From Caryophanales bacterium UBA5603 (GTDB lineage: Bacteria > Bacillota_I > Bacilli_A > Izemoplasmatales > Hujiaoplasmataceae): a DNA stretch of 41,492 bases. The notes beneath the pieces were generated by a model that was not told the DNA's origin, did no database searches, and saw nothing but the letters and a program-made list of their open reading frames with translations. The stretch is from positions 140,872-182,363 of the forward strand of contig DILB01000002.1 of NCBI GenBank assembly GCA_002424815.1, read 5' to 3'. Positions 16,716-25,037 of this stretch are shown in pieces. How positions within the stretch are numbered: position 1 is the first letter of the stretch; every line of letters starts with the position of its first letter. A program made the translations under genes and the position numbers.

Positions 16716-18080
16716 ATGGAAAAATGGAACATGATTATTTACTTGTTATTGATTGGTGTTTTATTGTTTATCGGTAAAGTATTAAAAACGAAACTACCCT
16801 TCTTAAACAGAATTGTTATTCCAACCGCCCTTCTTGGTGGAGTTATTGGGCTATTATTCTCAAGTGTTGTTATTCCAGGGTCATATAATATTGATGTTAC
16901 ACAAATGACCGGGATTGTTTACCACGCATTAGCAATTGGATTTATTGCCCTTGCTTTAAAGGATTCTGCACATCAAAATAAACGCAAACTTTGGTCGACA
17001 GGTATGGTTATCACTAGTACATATGCTCTCCAGGGTTTTCTTGGCATATTGCTAGTCATGCTTTTTTGGAGCGATCGTTTTATTGGATCAGGAATGCTTC
17101 TTGCTTTAGGATTTGGACAGGGACCGGGATTAGCGACTTCATTTGGAGCTATGTGGGACAAAGCGCCCAATTTTATGCTTGAAGGATTCGGAGTTGCTCT
17201 TGGGGCATCATATGCTTTTTTAGGATATCTCTGGGGTGGAATCGTGGGTGTTTTAGCAATCAATGTTATCGCTAGAAAACGTGGTATGATTAAACCAAAA
17301 AGATATGAAGATAAATCCATACAAAAAACAACAATAGAAGTTGATACAGTTAAAGAAGTCAATGTGATGGATGGATTAACTGTTCAATTAGTCGTTATTT
17401 TTATCATTTATGGATTAGTATGGCTTACTTTGTTTTTATTCCAAAAAGTATTAGTCAACCTCGGTTCCATAGGAGGAACTATTTTTGGTTTATTAGAAGG
17501 ATTTAATTTTATCATTGGTATCGGATATGCTTTATTATATAAATTAATACTCCGAAAACTAGCAAAAAAAGGACATCAAACAAGTATGTTAACAAATAAT
17601 TATTTGTTATCTAATATTTCCTCTACTGCTTTCAATTTTATGATTACGGGCGCTGTTCTTTCAATTACCCTTGATTTTCTTATTGAATATGGATTCTTAT
17701 TGGCGGTCATTTCGACTATTGGAGGAATCATGACAGTATTATTTGTAAGATTAATTACAAAAATGGTTTACCCCAATAACAAGGATGAATATTTCGTGGG
17801 TCTTTATGGAATGTTAACTGGGACCGCTTCAACAGGAATTGCACTGCTAAAAGGTTTAGATCCCCAATTAGAAACTCCAGTTGCTGAAGAATTAGTTTTG
17901 GGTTCAGGGACAGCTATTACAATGGCTTTACCACTATTCGGAATATTAATGTTACCTTCACTCGGATTTGGAACAGCAAATGCGGTCTTATTTGATTACA
18001 TTGCTTTGTTCGGCTGTCTAACATTTGTAATTGTCATGACAATAATATTATCGCTTCGATCGAAAAAGAAACCAATATAA
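16716..18080 (+). CDS. Sodium/glutamate symporter (GltS) family transporter
   Basis: 454 residues with about ten to twelve hydrophobic segments in two halves split by a charged loop near residues 190-225. The first half starts like GltS ('LNRIVIPTALLGGVIGLLF') and contains the glycine-rich re-entrant stretch 'LGFGQGPGLATSFGAMWDK'. The second half has 'GLYGMLTGTASTGIALLKG', its counterpart. GltS proteins import glutamate with sodium. This protein is a distant member, so another carboxylate substrate is possible. AGGAG at 16701-16705 lies 10 bases before the ATG. The long, structured leader upstream suggests RNA-level control. A separate gene with its own ribosome site follows after 51 bases. 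Confidence 0.82.
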   Translation: MEKWNMIIYLLLIGVLLFIGKVLKTKLPFLNRIVIPTALLGGVIGLLFSSVVIPGSYNIDVTQMTGIVYHALAIGFIALALKDSAHQNKRKLWSTGMVITSTYALQGFLGILLVMLFWSDRFIGSGMLLALGFGQGPGLATSFGAMWDKAPNFMLEGFGVALGASYAFLGYLWGGIVGVLAINVIARKRGMIKPKRYEDKSIQKTTIEVDTVKEVNVMDGLTVQLVVIFIIYGLVWLTLFLFQKVLVNLGSIGGTIFGLLEGFNFIIGIGYALLYKLILRKLAKKGHQTSMLTNNYLLSNISSTAFNFMITGAVLSITLDFLIEYGFLLAVISTIGGIMTVLFVRLITKMVYPNNKDEYFVGLYGMLTGTASTGIALLKGLDPQLETPVAEELVLGSGTAITMALPLFGILMLPSLGFGTANAVLFDYIALFGCLTFVIVMTIILSLRSKKKPI

Positions 18081-18131
18081 TTGTCCTCTAGACTGTTACT
18101 TGGATATGTAATTAATTATTTGGAGGAAATT

Positions 18132-18920
18132 ATGAATTTTGATCATTATATTTTTGAGACTTTATCGCCCGAAGTGTTCGGACCCAAACATTTGATTGGC
18201 ACTTTTATATCATCGTTATTGATTATATTTTTTCTTATTTTTACATTAAAAATATATAGAGAAAATAATCATTCAAAAGTTTTAAAATTTACGGCTGTCT
18301 TTTTACTGCTACTTGAAATAACTAAGTACTCATACACTTTCATTGTTGATGGATACTTTCCTTTAGTTTATATACCCATGCAATTATGCAGTTTTTCATT
18401 ATATTTAATGCCAATTACCGCATTTTCAAAGGGTAAAATTGCCGCATTCTTTAAACCTGCAACTTTCAGTGTTGGATTAATGGCAGGATTGATTGTACTA
18501 GTGTATCCAGCAACCGTTTTAGGTGGTACTTATAATTGGTCTCCAATTTTTGGTAATGTTATTCCAATCATCAGTTTTACATATCATGCGACCATGATTT
18601 TCTTCTCATTGTATCTTATTTTTAGCAAATCCTACATTCCTAATATCATTGATTATCCCAAAGCATTCATTTCTTTGATTGCGTTTGCTTTATTAGCTTC
18701 TGTTACAAATATCATTTTTGGAACGGATATGATGTTTTTAAATACCGCTTCGGGATCGCCGTTTCAGTTTGTATTGATTGAGTATGGACGTCTAGCTTAC
18801 ATGGCTCTCATGCTTCTACTAGCAATGATAATATTAGCAATTCCATTTACGCCGTCAATAATCAAATCAATCAGTTCTGGAACTAACAAAAACAAACATC
18901 ATGCAACCTTTAAAAATTAG
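18132..18920 (+). CDS. YwaF/TMEM164-family integral membrane protein
   Basis: 262 residues with six to seven membrane segments. It matches the bacterial YwaF (TP0381) family, related to animal TMEM164: 'YIPMQLCSFSLYLMPI' near 80-95 and 'FGTDMMFLNTASGSPF' in the C-terminal part. TMEM164 has been described as an acyltransferase using a Cys and a His; here C86 in 'QLCS' and H152 in 'TYHAT' could be the equivalent pair, which is inference. The ATG at 18132 is chosen because GGAGG at 18122-18126 lies 5 bases before it; an upstream in-frame TTG at 18081 has no such site. It probably shares the symporter transcript. The stop codon lies within the following terminator hairpin. Confidence 0.82.
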   Translation: MNFDHYIFETLSPEVFGPKHLIGTFISSLLIIFFLIFTLKIYRENNHSKVLKFTAVFLLLLEITKYSYTFIVDGYFPLVYIPMQLCSFSLYLMPITAFSKGKIAAFFKPATFSVGLMAGLIVLVYPATVLGGTYNWSPIFGNVIPIISFTYHATMIFFSLYLIFSKSYIPNIIDYPKAFISLIAFALLASVTNIIFGTDMMFLNTASGSPFQFVLIEYGRLAYMALMLLLAMIILAIPFTPSIIKSISSGTNKNKHHATFKN

Positions 18921-18941
18921 TCAAATCGACTAATTTTTTTT
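18913..18941 (+). terminator. Terminator overlapping ywaF-like stop
   Basis: AAAATTAGTC and GACTAATTTT form a 10-bp stem with loop AAATC, followed by a T-run. Confidence 0.88.
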
Positions 18942-18968
18942 GTTATTTGTTGTTATTTGAAGTATAAT
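18940..18968 (+). promoter_or_regulatory. Promoter of DUF2804-DUF1292 unit
   Basis: TTGTTA at 18940-18945, a 17-base spacer and a consensus TATAAT at 18963-18968. It directly abuts the preceding terminator. Confidence 0.75.
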
Positions 18969-19001
18969 AAAAGTAATTAACTTGATCGTTGGAGGTTTCT
19001 A

Positions 19002-20021
19002 ATGCAACATAAAATTGTCACTAAGCAAAAACTACTCAATGAATCAGGTTCTCTTTTAAACCCCGGATATGCTCTAAAACCACTCTTTGATTACTCTCGA
19101 AAAGATATTAAAGCTTCAAAATGGCGAATCAAAGAATGGGATTATTACGCAATTTTAAATAATGATTTTGGACTATCTTTGACTATTGCTGATTTAGGAT
19201 ATAGCTTCTTAATTTCGGCAGTATTTTTTGATTTTAAAAACGCAGCTTGCTTCAAAAAAACAAAGATTGGCTGGTTTAGCTTTGGGAAGATGAATATGCC
19301 ATCAACTTCTGAGTTTGGAAATATCGCATATCACGATAAAGTCTTTGATTTTGATTTTTACAGATTTGAAAATCATCGAAGATTGCTGTGTCAAGTAAAA
19401 AATTTCCAGACAGGAAAAGAACTTTCTGCGGATATAACACTAAGGGATTTAAAAGATGATTCAATGATCATTGCAACTCCTTGGAAAGAAAACCCTAAAG
19501 CCTTCTATTATAATCAAAAAATTAACTGCTTACCTTGTTCAGGCATTATAAAAATTGGAGATAATGAATATCAATTTGATGATGAAACTTCATATGGCGT
19601 CCTCGATTGGGGTAGAGGCGTATGGACCTACAAAAACACTTGGTTTTGGGGAAGCGCTTCAGGAAATTACAATGGTAAGAGATTTGGATTTAATATTGGT
19701 TATGGATTTGGCGATACGTCAAAAGCAACTGAAAATATGATATTTTATGATGGAATAGCTCACAAACTAAACAATATCACTTTTATAGTTGATCAAACTG
19801 ATTATCAAAAACCATGGCGCTTCACGTCTGATGATCAGCGATTTGAGATGACAATGGTTCCTATAATAGATCGCCAAGATAACACGAATTTTCTTATAAT
19901 CAAAAATATTGGGCATCAAGTATTTGGCAAGTTTTATGGATTTGTTATTTTAGATGATGGAACAAAATTAGAAATTAATAATTTACTTGGGTTTGCAGAA
20001 CAAATTACGAATCACTATTAA
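19002..20021 (+). CDS. DUF2804 family protein
   Basis: 339 residues of the uncharacterised DUF2804 family. Typical stretches are 'AFYYNQKINCLPCSG' near residue 167 and 'YGVLDWGRGVWTYKNTWFWG' near residue 195, then 'FGFNIGYGFGD'. It has no signal peptide or membrane segment, and the many aromatic and beta-forming residues suggest a beta-rich lipocalin-like fold, as expected from related hydroxyneurosporene-synthase-type proteins. Biochemical role unknown. GGAGG at 18991-18995 supports the ATG. It is co-transcribed with the small acidic gene that follows. Confidence 0.85.
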   Translation: MQHKIVTKQKLLNESGSLLNPGYALKPLFDYSRKDIKASKWRIKEWDYYAILNNDFGLSLTIADLGYSFLISAVFFDFKNAACFKKTKIGWFSFGKMNMPSTSEFGNIAYHDKVFDFDFYRFENHRRLLCQVKNFQTGKELSADITLRDLKDDSMIIATPWKENPKAFYYNQKINCLPCSGIIKIGDNEYQFDDETSYGVLDWGRGVWTYKNTWFWGSASGNYNGKRFGFNIGYGFGDTSKATENMIFYDGIAHKLNNITFIVDQTDYQKPWRFTSDDQRFEMTMVPIIDRQDNTNFLIIKNIGHQVFGKFYGFVILDDGTKLEINNLLGFAEQITNHY

Positions 20022-20032
20022 AGGAGATTAAT

Positions 20033-20341
20033 ATGAACGATAAAGAAATATTCACCGCAATGCTTGATGAAAATAATCTTGATAACATCATTATGACTGA
20101 TGATGAAGGAAATACCTTCGAAATGGAACAAATAGGAACCATTCCTATGCATGGGGTCATCTATGGTATTTTAGATTTAATTAAAATTAATAATAAAGAA
20201 GTAACTGAAGAAGAAGCTGGCCTCGTAATGTTTGAACTCGATTTTGATGAAGAAATTAATGAGTACTATGTTACTACCATTGAAGATGACGATTTGTTTG
20301 ATGAAGTCATCGAAGCATTTAATGCTTTGCCAGAAGAATAA
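20033..20341 (+). CDS. DUF1292-like small acidic protein
   Basis: 102 residues, very rich in Asp and Glu, with no Cys or membrane segment. The pattern 'NIIMTDDEGNTFEMEQIGTI' followed by a hydrophobic 'GVIYGILDLIKI' and 'EAGLVMFELDFDEEINEYYV' resembles DUF1292 (YrzB-type) proteins of Bacillota, whose function is unknown. AGGAG precedes the start, 11 bases after the DUF2804 stop. No clear terminator was found after it. Confidence 0.7.
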   Translation: MNDKEIFTAMLDENNLDNIIMTDDEGNTFEMEQIGTIPMHGVIYGILDLIKINNKEVTEEEAGLVMFELDFDEEINEYYVTTIEDDDLFDEVIEAFNALPEE

Positions 20342-20372
20342 CAATTTTTTAAATTATTTCAATTAAATATAC

Positions 20373-20388
20373 GATTAGTTCACTTTTC
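20373..20388. promoter_or_regulatory. Operator-like sequence at superoxide reductase promoter
   Basis: This 16-base stretch contains AGTTCACTTT and agrees in 12 of 16 bases with the perfect dyad at 13153-13168. In both cases the 10-base core begins exactly 30 bases upstream of the -10 box and runs into the -35 box. Confidence 0.4.
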
Positions 20389-20412
20389 ACTGAATTACTT
20401 TTGTGCTATCAT
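20384..20412 (+). promoter_or_regulatory. Promoter of superoxide reductase gene
   Basis: TTTTCA at 20384-20389, a 17-base spacer, and TATCAT at 20407-20412 preceded by TGC (extended -10). Confidence 0.65.
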
Positions 20413-20452
20413 TATTGTGTCATACCAGAAATAAAATAAGGGGTGGGATATA

Positions 20453-20827
20453 ATGAACATTTTTTATTGTAAACATTGCAAACGGATAGCGTACTCATTT
20501 TACGGTGGTGGAACAATGACTTGCTGTGGTGAGGAAATGACGCTTTTGCAACCTAAAATTATGGATTTAGGTAACGAAAAACATCTCCCTGTTGTTGAAA
20601 AATTATCTGCTGATCAAATTAAAGTAACCGTTGGAAGTGTATTGCATCCGATGGCTACAGAACATTGGATTCAATGGATTTTTGTTGCTCAGGAAAGTAC
20701 TTATCAGATAAAAACATTTGTGTCTTCCGATACACCTGTTTGGACATTCAATGTTATCCCTGATCAACCAATTAAGGTATTTGAGTTCTGCAATCTTCAC
20801 GGTCTTTGGTTGACAGAACTGCATTAA
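20453..20827 (+). CDS. dfx: Desulfoferrodoxin (two-iron superoxide reductase)
   Basis: 124 residues. Cytoplasmic enzyme of anaerobes that reduces superoxide to hydrogen peroxide without making oxygen. The N-terminal desulforedoxin-like iron site has C6-xx-C9 and C24-C25. The catalytic iron centre is complete: H44 in 'EKHLP', H65, H71, C113 and H116 ('FCNLHG'), with lysine 43 next to the first His as in known enzymes. Length is normal. The ribosome site GGGGTGGGA precedes the ATG. It is a single gene between its promoter and a strong terminator. No rubredoxin or rubrerythrin gene is adjacent. Confidence 0.95.
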   Translation: MNIFYCKHCKRIAYSFYGGGTMTCCGEEMTLLQPKIMDLGNEKHLPVVEKLSADQIKVTVGSVLHPMATEHWIQWIFVAQESTYQIKTFVSSDTPVWTFNVIPDQPIKVFEFCNLHGLWLTELH

Positions 20828-20842
20828 GGCATTGGTTTGTCT

Positions 20843-20874
20843 AAAAAACCGGTCTTTATCAAACCGGTTTTTTT
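20843..20874 (+). terminator. Terminator after superoxide reductase gene
   Basis: AAACCGGT and ACCGGTTT form a strong stem, with A-run and T-run flanks. Confidence 0.9.
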
Positions 20875-20925
20875 CATAAAATTACAAATATTGATTGATG
20901 TTTTTAAATAAAAGGAGGTAATACT

Positions 20926-21771
20926 GTGGATATATGGGAAGCGATAAAATATCTGTTACTTGGAATTATTCAGGGCGTGACAGAAGTATTACCTATTTCT
21001 TCATCGGGTCACGTTGAAATTGCGAAAGTATTATTCAATTTAGAGGTCGATGAAGGCCTGTTGTTTTTAATTTTGGTCAACACGGGATCCCTGATAGCAT
21101 TTATTATTGTTTTTAGACACGATATTTATAATATTATTGAGGACTTCCTTACATATATTTTTATGCCCCATCGCCGAACAGATTCACGTTTTGGCTTTGA
21201 TACAGCCATTAAACTTGTTATCGCATCTATTCCTGCTGCGGTTCTAGGAATTTTATTCAACAATCAGATTGACGAATTGATGTTAACTTATAATGTATTA
21301 TTATCTGGCGTTGGGTTACTTATAACTGCGACGATATTACTTATCACAAGTCAAGGAAAAATTAAGCGTGGATATACATATATTACCTATCTTGATTCAA
21401 TATTGTTAGGACTTGCTCAAGGCGTTGCTTTGATACCGGGTATTTCGCGCTCAGGAGCAACGACATCTACAGCTTTAAAAAGAGGTGTTGGTATTGATTC
21501 AGCACTACGTTTTTCCTTTTTGATGTATATTCCAGTGTCAATCGGTTCGATGTTATTATATTTTATTAAATTATCAGATGAAGGTCTTGGATTAATTTCC
21601 GATGAATATTTAATATATTATTTATTAGCTTTTGCAGGAGCAATTATTGCAACATATATTGCATTTAAATTTATTTTTAATATTTTTAAATCGGGGAAAT
21701 TAAAATATTTCAGTTATTATTGCTTTCTTTTGGGAATAGGATCAATCTTAATTTATATTATTCGTATGTGA
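20926..21771 (+). CDS. uppP: Undecaprenyl-diphosphatase, copy 1
   Basis: 281 residues of the UppP/BacA membrane family, which recycles undecaprenyl pyrophosphate to the monophosphate carrier used for cell-wall and polysaccharide units. The first catalytic motif is 'EVLPISSSGH' (E20 to H29), the second 'PGISRSGATTST' with R175. About eight membrane segments. The start is GTG, with AGGAGG at 20913-20918 seven bases upstream. A weak promoter TTACAA (20882) / TAAATA (20905) may serve it. A paralogue follows directly, and capsule regulation genes come after that. Confidence 0.94.
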   Translation: MDIWEAIKYLLLGIIQGVTEVLPISSSGHVEIAKVLFNLEVDEGLLFLILVNTGSLIAFIIVFRHDIYNIIEDFLTYIFMPHRRTDSRFGFDTAIKLVIASIPAAVLGILFNNQIDELMLTYNVLLSGVGLLITATILLITSQGKIKRGYTYITYLDSILLGLAQGVALIPGISRSGATTSTALKRGVGIDSALRFSFLMYIPVSIGSMLLYFIKLSDEGLGLISDEYLIYYLLAFAGAIIATYIAFKFIFNIFKSGKLKYFSYYCFLLGIGSILIYIIRM

Positions 21772-21808
21772 TTTTTTCTTATTAATTATTAGAGTAAATT
21801 TTAAATTG

Positions 21809-21834
21809 ACTTGCATCGCTGAGGGTTTGCAAGT
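21809..21834 (+). repeat. Hairpin between the uppP paralogues
   Basis: ACTTGCA and TGCAAGT form a 7-bp stem with a 12-base loop. An alternative pairing CATCGCT/AGTGATG overlaps it. The T-run starts six bases after the stem, so termination would be inefficient; it may attenuate read-through into the second uppP. Confidence 0.4.
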
Positions 21835-21872
21835 GATGAATTTTTGATTTTACAATATCGTGGGGTGTGAAA

Positions 21873-22736
21873 ATGTCATTCGTCGAATTACTAAAGTACA
21901 TTTTTCTAGGAATTGTTCAAGGAATGACAGAAGTGTTGCCCATCTCTTCGTCGGGGCATGTTGCTATTTTTCAACAAATTTTGAACATTAAAGCAGATGA
22001 AGGTATCTTATTTTTAATACTTGTCAATATTGGATCAATGTTAGCAATCATATACCATTTTCGCAAATTTATTTTTCGTCTTATTGATAATTTTTTTAGT
22101 TATGTTTTTTTCCCTTCCACTAGATTTGAATCATCAGAAGGTTTTGAGTACGTAATTAAAATTGTAATTGCCTCGGTCCCTGCAGCATTACTTGGTTTTT
22201 TTATGGCATCAACAATTGATTCTTTTTATCAAGAACATTATTTAATTATTGTAGGAGCAGGATTGCTTTTAACCGCCACCATATTATATATTGTTAGAAA
22301 CGCATCATATATTAACAGCCGACAGACGATTACTTATAAAGATGCTTTATTTGTGGGTTTTTTTCAATCACTTGCGATTCTTCCGGGATTATCGAGGAGC
22401 GGGATTACAACTTCTTCGGGATTATTTAGAAAAATGTCCATGGAAACATCATTGAATTTTTCATTTATGCTTTATATTCCTATTTCTTTTGGTTCATTTA
22501 TTCGTTATGCAATTATTATTATTAGAAATCCTGAAAATGCCTTACTAGGTATTAATTGGGATAAACCTTACCAGCTTATTTATTATATAGCTGCTATGAT
22601 AGCCAGTATTATTGCAACTCGTTTTGCGCTGAAGTTCATGTTCAAGTTATTTAGAGAAGGAAAGTTGATAGGATTTGCGGTTTACACATTCATTTTAGGT
22701 ATGATTGCATTTCTTACAGGAATTATCACAACCTAA
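21873..22736 (+). CDS. uppP: Undecaprenyl-diphosphatase, copy 2
   Basis: 287 residues, clearly a paralogue of the preceding protein: it opens in the same way and carries 'EVLPISSSGH' and 'PGLSRSGITTSSGL' at matching places, then about eight membrane segments. The two have diverged well beyond a recent copy. The ATG at 21873 is chosen because GGGGTG at 21862-21867 lies 5 bases upstream; an in-frame GTG at 21867 is the alternative. Bases after both uppP stops look related (AGAGTAAA followed by a TTGA stretch), which supports a tandem duplication. One copy may serve peptidoglycan and the other surface polysaccharide; that is inference. Confidence 0.92.
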   Translation: MSFVELLKYIFLGIVQGMTEVLPISSSGHVAIFQQILNIKADEGILFLILVNIGSMLAIIYHFRKFIFRLIDNFFSYVFFPSTRFESSEGFEYVIKIVIASVPAALLGFFMASTIDSFYQEHYLIIVGAGLLLTATILYIVRNASYINSRQTITYKDALFVGFFQSLAILPGLSRSGITTSSGLFRKMSMETSLNFSFMLYIPISFGSFIRYAIIIIRNPENALLGINWDKPYQLIYYIAAMIASIIATRFALKFMFKLFREGKLIGFAVYTFILGMIAFLTGIITT

Positions 22737-22753
22737 TTTAAGAGTAAACTTAA

Positions 22754-22782
22754 TTGAAATAACAGCATCAATAATGTAAAAT
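22754..22782 (+). promoter_or_regulatory. Promoter of the CpsC/D/B-like operon
   Basis: TTGAAA at 22754-22759, 17-base spacer, TAAAAT at 22777-22782. It is flanked by the inverted hexamers GTAAAC (22744-22749) and GTTTAC (22796-22801), which might be paired regulator half-sites. Confidence 0.6.
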
Positions 22783-22828
22783 AGAATCATCACGGTTTAC
22801 ATCTTTAATACAGAAGGAGTGATTTGCA

Positions 22829-23557
22829 GTGGATGTACAAGAATTAAAACCAGAATTTGTCGAAGAAGGCATTAGTTTAACAGACCTATTTAAAATTATT
22901 TGGTCTAACATAATCATAGTTTTTTTAGTTACTCTTTGGGTCACCGTATTGGGAATAATCTATACTTTTGTGATTGTTGAACCCACTTATACAGCTGAAT
23001 CATCGATTACCATTCAAGTAGACATCTCAGAAACTACTACGTCCGATCAATCAGCATTATCAGTGTCTCAAAATCTAGTTTCTTTTTATAAAGCATTTGC
23101 AGTTACTGATCTAGTTTTGAATAGAGTAATAGAAGAAATAGATGCACTTGATGGGATAAAAACAACTGAGTTAAGAAAGATGATAACCGTTTCTACTGTT
23201 GCAAGCGTCCCCATAATTTATATACAAGTGGAGAATACAGATAATGAACTTGCAGCAAGGATAGCTAATAGCATTATTGATAATTCAATTGAAGCTGGAG
23301 CTGAATTTCGATTACTTAATGATAATCTTAAAGCGCTAGATCCTGCGACTGTGCCACTAATTCAAAGTTCACCAAACACTATTCTTAATGTTGTCATTAG
23401 TTTTATTCTTGGAGGAATATTATCTTTAGGAATCGTCTTTTTGAAAGAAGTCTTGAATAATAAATTCCAATCTTCCCAAGAAATGGAAAAGTATTTAAAC
23501 ATTAATATTATTGCAACCGTACCAGGCACAGTTAAAGAAAGAAAGTTGGTGGACTAG
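22829..23557 (+). CDS. Wzz/CpsC-like polysaccharide co-polymerase and kinase adaptor
   Basis: 242 residues. Topology is that of the Wzz/CapA/YwqC family: a short cytoplasmic start, a membrane segment near 27-50, an extracytoplasmic domain of about 130 residues and a second membrane segment near 185-205, followed by a cytoplasmic tail that in this family activates the tyrosine kinase. The 'P.Y.AESSI' stretch after the first segment is typical. The start is GTG with AAGGAG at 22814-22819. The kinase gene begins on the very next base after the stop codon, as in Gram-positive cps operons. Confidence 0.85.
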   Translation: MDVQELKPEFVEEGISLTDLFKIIWSNIIIVFLVTLWVTVLGIIYTFVIVEPTYTAESSITIQVDISETTTSDQSALSVSQNLVSFYKAFAVTDLVLNRVIEEIDALDGIKTTELRKMITVSTVASVPIIYIQVENTDNELAARIANSIIDNSIEAGAEFRLLNDNLKALDPATVPLIQSSPNTILNVVISFILGGILSLGIVFLKEVLNNKFQSSQEMEKYLNINIIATVPGTVKERKLVD

Positions 23558-24253
23558 ATGGAATTTTTTGAATATAAAAATGTTGTTATTGAGTCCCCAA
23601 ACTCTCTTGAAGCTGAAGCTTATCGCAAACTCGAATTAAATATTTCAATGAAAGCTACAGCTAATAAATTACAAGTTATTCAATGTACTTCAGCGACTCC
23701 AGAAGACGGAAAAACTACAACTTGCATCAATTTAGCTGCAGTTTATGCTGAAAAAAAGAAAAAAGTCATCATCCTTGATTTTGATTTTCATCGTCCAAAA
23801 ATTCATCGTGCTTTTCATAAAGTCAATGATCAAGGCTTTTATGATTATATTCGGAATGATGTTGATTATCACGATCTAATTGTTCATGATGAATCAGGAA
23901 TTGATTTATTATTGACCGGTAAACACTTATCATTTCCCCACATTGTTTTGGGAAGTCAGAAGACTAGAAATATGATTGATTCACTTCGCAATGAATATGA
24001 ATACATTATTGTAGATACTCCACCAGTGCTTTCAGTTACAGATGCATCAATTATTTCGAAAATAGCTGATGGTGTCGTATATGTTGCGGCTTACAATAAA
24101 ACAAAGAAAGATGACAGTAAAGAAGGCTTGAAACAATTGCGAGATAATAACGCCAATATCATTGGTGGCGTTCTAGCAAATGTTGATGTTCGAAAAACAA
24201 AAGGTTATCACGGTTATCACTATTATTCTGATTCAAACAGGCAGGATCAGTAG
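23558..24253 (+). CDS. BY-type tyrosine kinase, CpsD/CapB-like
   Basis: 231 residues. Bacterial tyrosine kinases of this class control chain length and export of capsule or exopolysaccharide. The Walker A motif is at 45-53 ('SATPEDGKT'), the Walker A' motif at 71-80 ('IILDFDFHRP', where many members have DADLRRP) and Walker B at 149-156 ('YIIVDTPP'). The C-terminal tyrosine cluster, the autophosphorylation site, comprises Y217, Y220, Y222 and Y223. It needs the Wzz-like protein encoded just upstream for activation; the next gene encodes the matching phosphatase. Confidence 0.92.
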   Translation: MEFFEYKNVVIESPNSLEAEAYRKLELNISMKATANKLQVIQCTSATPEDGKTTTCINLAAVYAEKKKKVIILDFDFHRPKIHRAFHKVNDQGFYDYIRNDVDYHDLIVHDESGIDLLLTGKHLSFPHIVLGSQKTRNMIDSLRNEYEYIIVDTPPVLSVTDASIISKIADGVVYVAAYNKTKKDDSKEGLKQLRDNNANIIGGVLANVDVRKTKGYHGYHYYSDSNRQDQ

Positions 24254-24258
24254 AGAAA

Positions 24259-24951
24259 ATGATTGATATCCATTCTCACGTTTTACCTTATGTCGATGAT
24301 GGATCAAAATCACTTGAAGCTTCACTTTTAATGATTAAAAACGCTTCTGATCAAGGCGTTAGTGATATTTTTCTCACACCTCACTTCATGCGATTTAGAA
24401 ATTATCTTTCATCGTTTGATAAAAATTTTGAGGAATTTCAAAAATTAAAATTAGAAGTCCTAGAGCGCGGATACACTATTAATTTGCATTTAGGTAACGA
24501 AATTTATTACACAATAGATACGATACGTAATCTAAAATCAAAAATAGCTATTCCGATGGGAAAATCAAATAAAGTATTAATTGAGTTTTCAATGAGCGAG
24601 GAAGATGAAGATATCATTGAAGCGATTCATAATTTAAAATCTGCGGGATATATTCCAATTATTGCACATCCCGAAAGATACTTGTATATTAAAAAAATAT
24701 CGGATTATGAATTGATGAAAAAAATGGGAGCTTTGATTCAAATAAATGCACCTTCAATCATTGGAAAATATGGTACTAGTATTCAAAAACTGAGTATGAA
24801 ATTAATTAAAATGGATCTGGTTGATTTTGTCGGTTCTGATGTTCATGAATTCAGAGCCTATAATCTTCTGGCTGCATATAATCTTGTTAAAGACAAGTTT
24901 GATATTGAAAAAGCAAACCGCATCTTTAACAATACTTCAATATTAAATTAA
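24259..24951 (+). CDS. PHP-type tyrosine phosphatase, CpsB/YwqE-like
   Basis: 230 residues with the PHP metal-site motifs: H5-S-H7 in 'DIHSHVLP', 'TPHFMRF', the glutamate in 'LGNEIYY', 'AHPERY' and 'GSDVHE'. Manganese-dependent phosphatases of this family remove phosphate from the BY-kinase, completing the CpsB/C/D switch. Five bases separate it from the kinase gene. It ends in a terminator that overlaps the stop codon. No glycosyltransferase, flippase or polymerase gene follows. Confidence 0.93.
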   Translation: MIDIHSHVLPYVDDGSKSLEASLLMIKNASDQGVSDIFLTPHFMRFRNYLSSFDKNFEEFQKLKLEVLERGYTINLHLGNEIYYTIDTIRNLKSKIAIPMGKSNKVLIEFSMSEEDEDIIEAIHNLKSAGYIPIIAHPERYLYIKKISDYELMKKMGALIQINAPSIIGKYGTSIQKLSMKLIKMDLVDFVGSDVHEFRAYNLLAAYNLVKDKFDIEKANRIFNNTSILN

Positions 24952-24978
24952 GCACTTTCAATCAAGAAAGTGTTTTTA
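24951..24978 (+). terminator. Terminator after CpsC/D/B-like operon
   Basis: A 9-bp stem (core CACTTTC/GAAAGTG) with a 6-base loop, followed by a T-run. Confidence 0.85.
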
Positions 24979-25037
24979 ATTTAATTAATTCTGGTTGATA
25001 TACATGATTTAATCACAAATTCACCATATTTCTTTTT

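Noticed and set aside
16709..16780. Possible leader peptide starting at the ATG at 16709, overlapping the symporter start
   Set aside because: The ATG is only three bases from AGGAG, too close for initiation, while 16716 has normal spacing.
18081..18131. N-terminal extension of the YwaF-like protein from TTG at 18081
   Set aside because: No ribosome site before the TTG, whereas GGAGG is correctly placed before the ATG at 18132.
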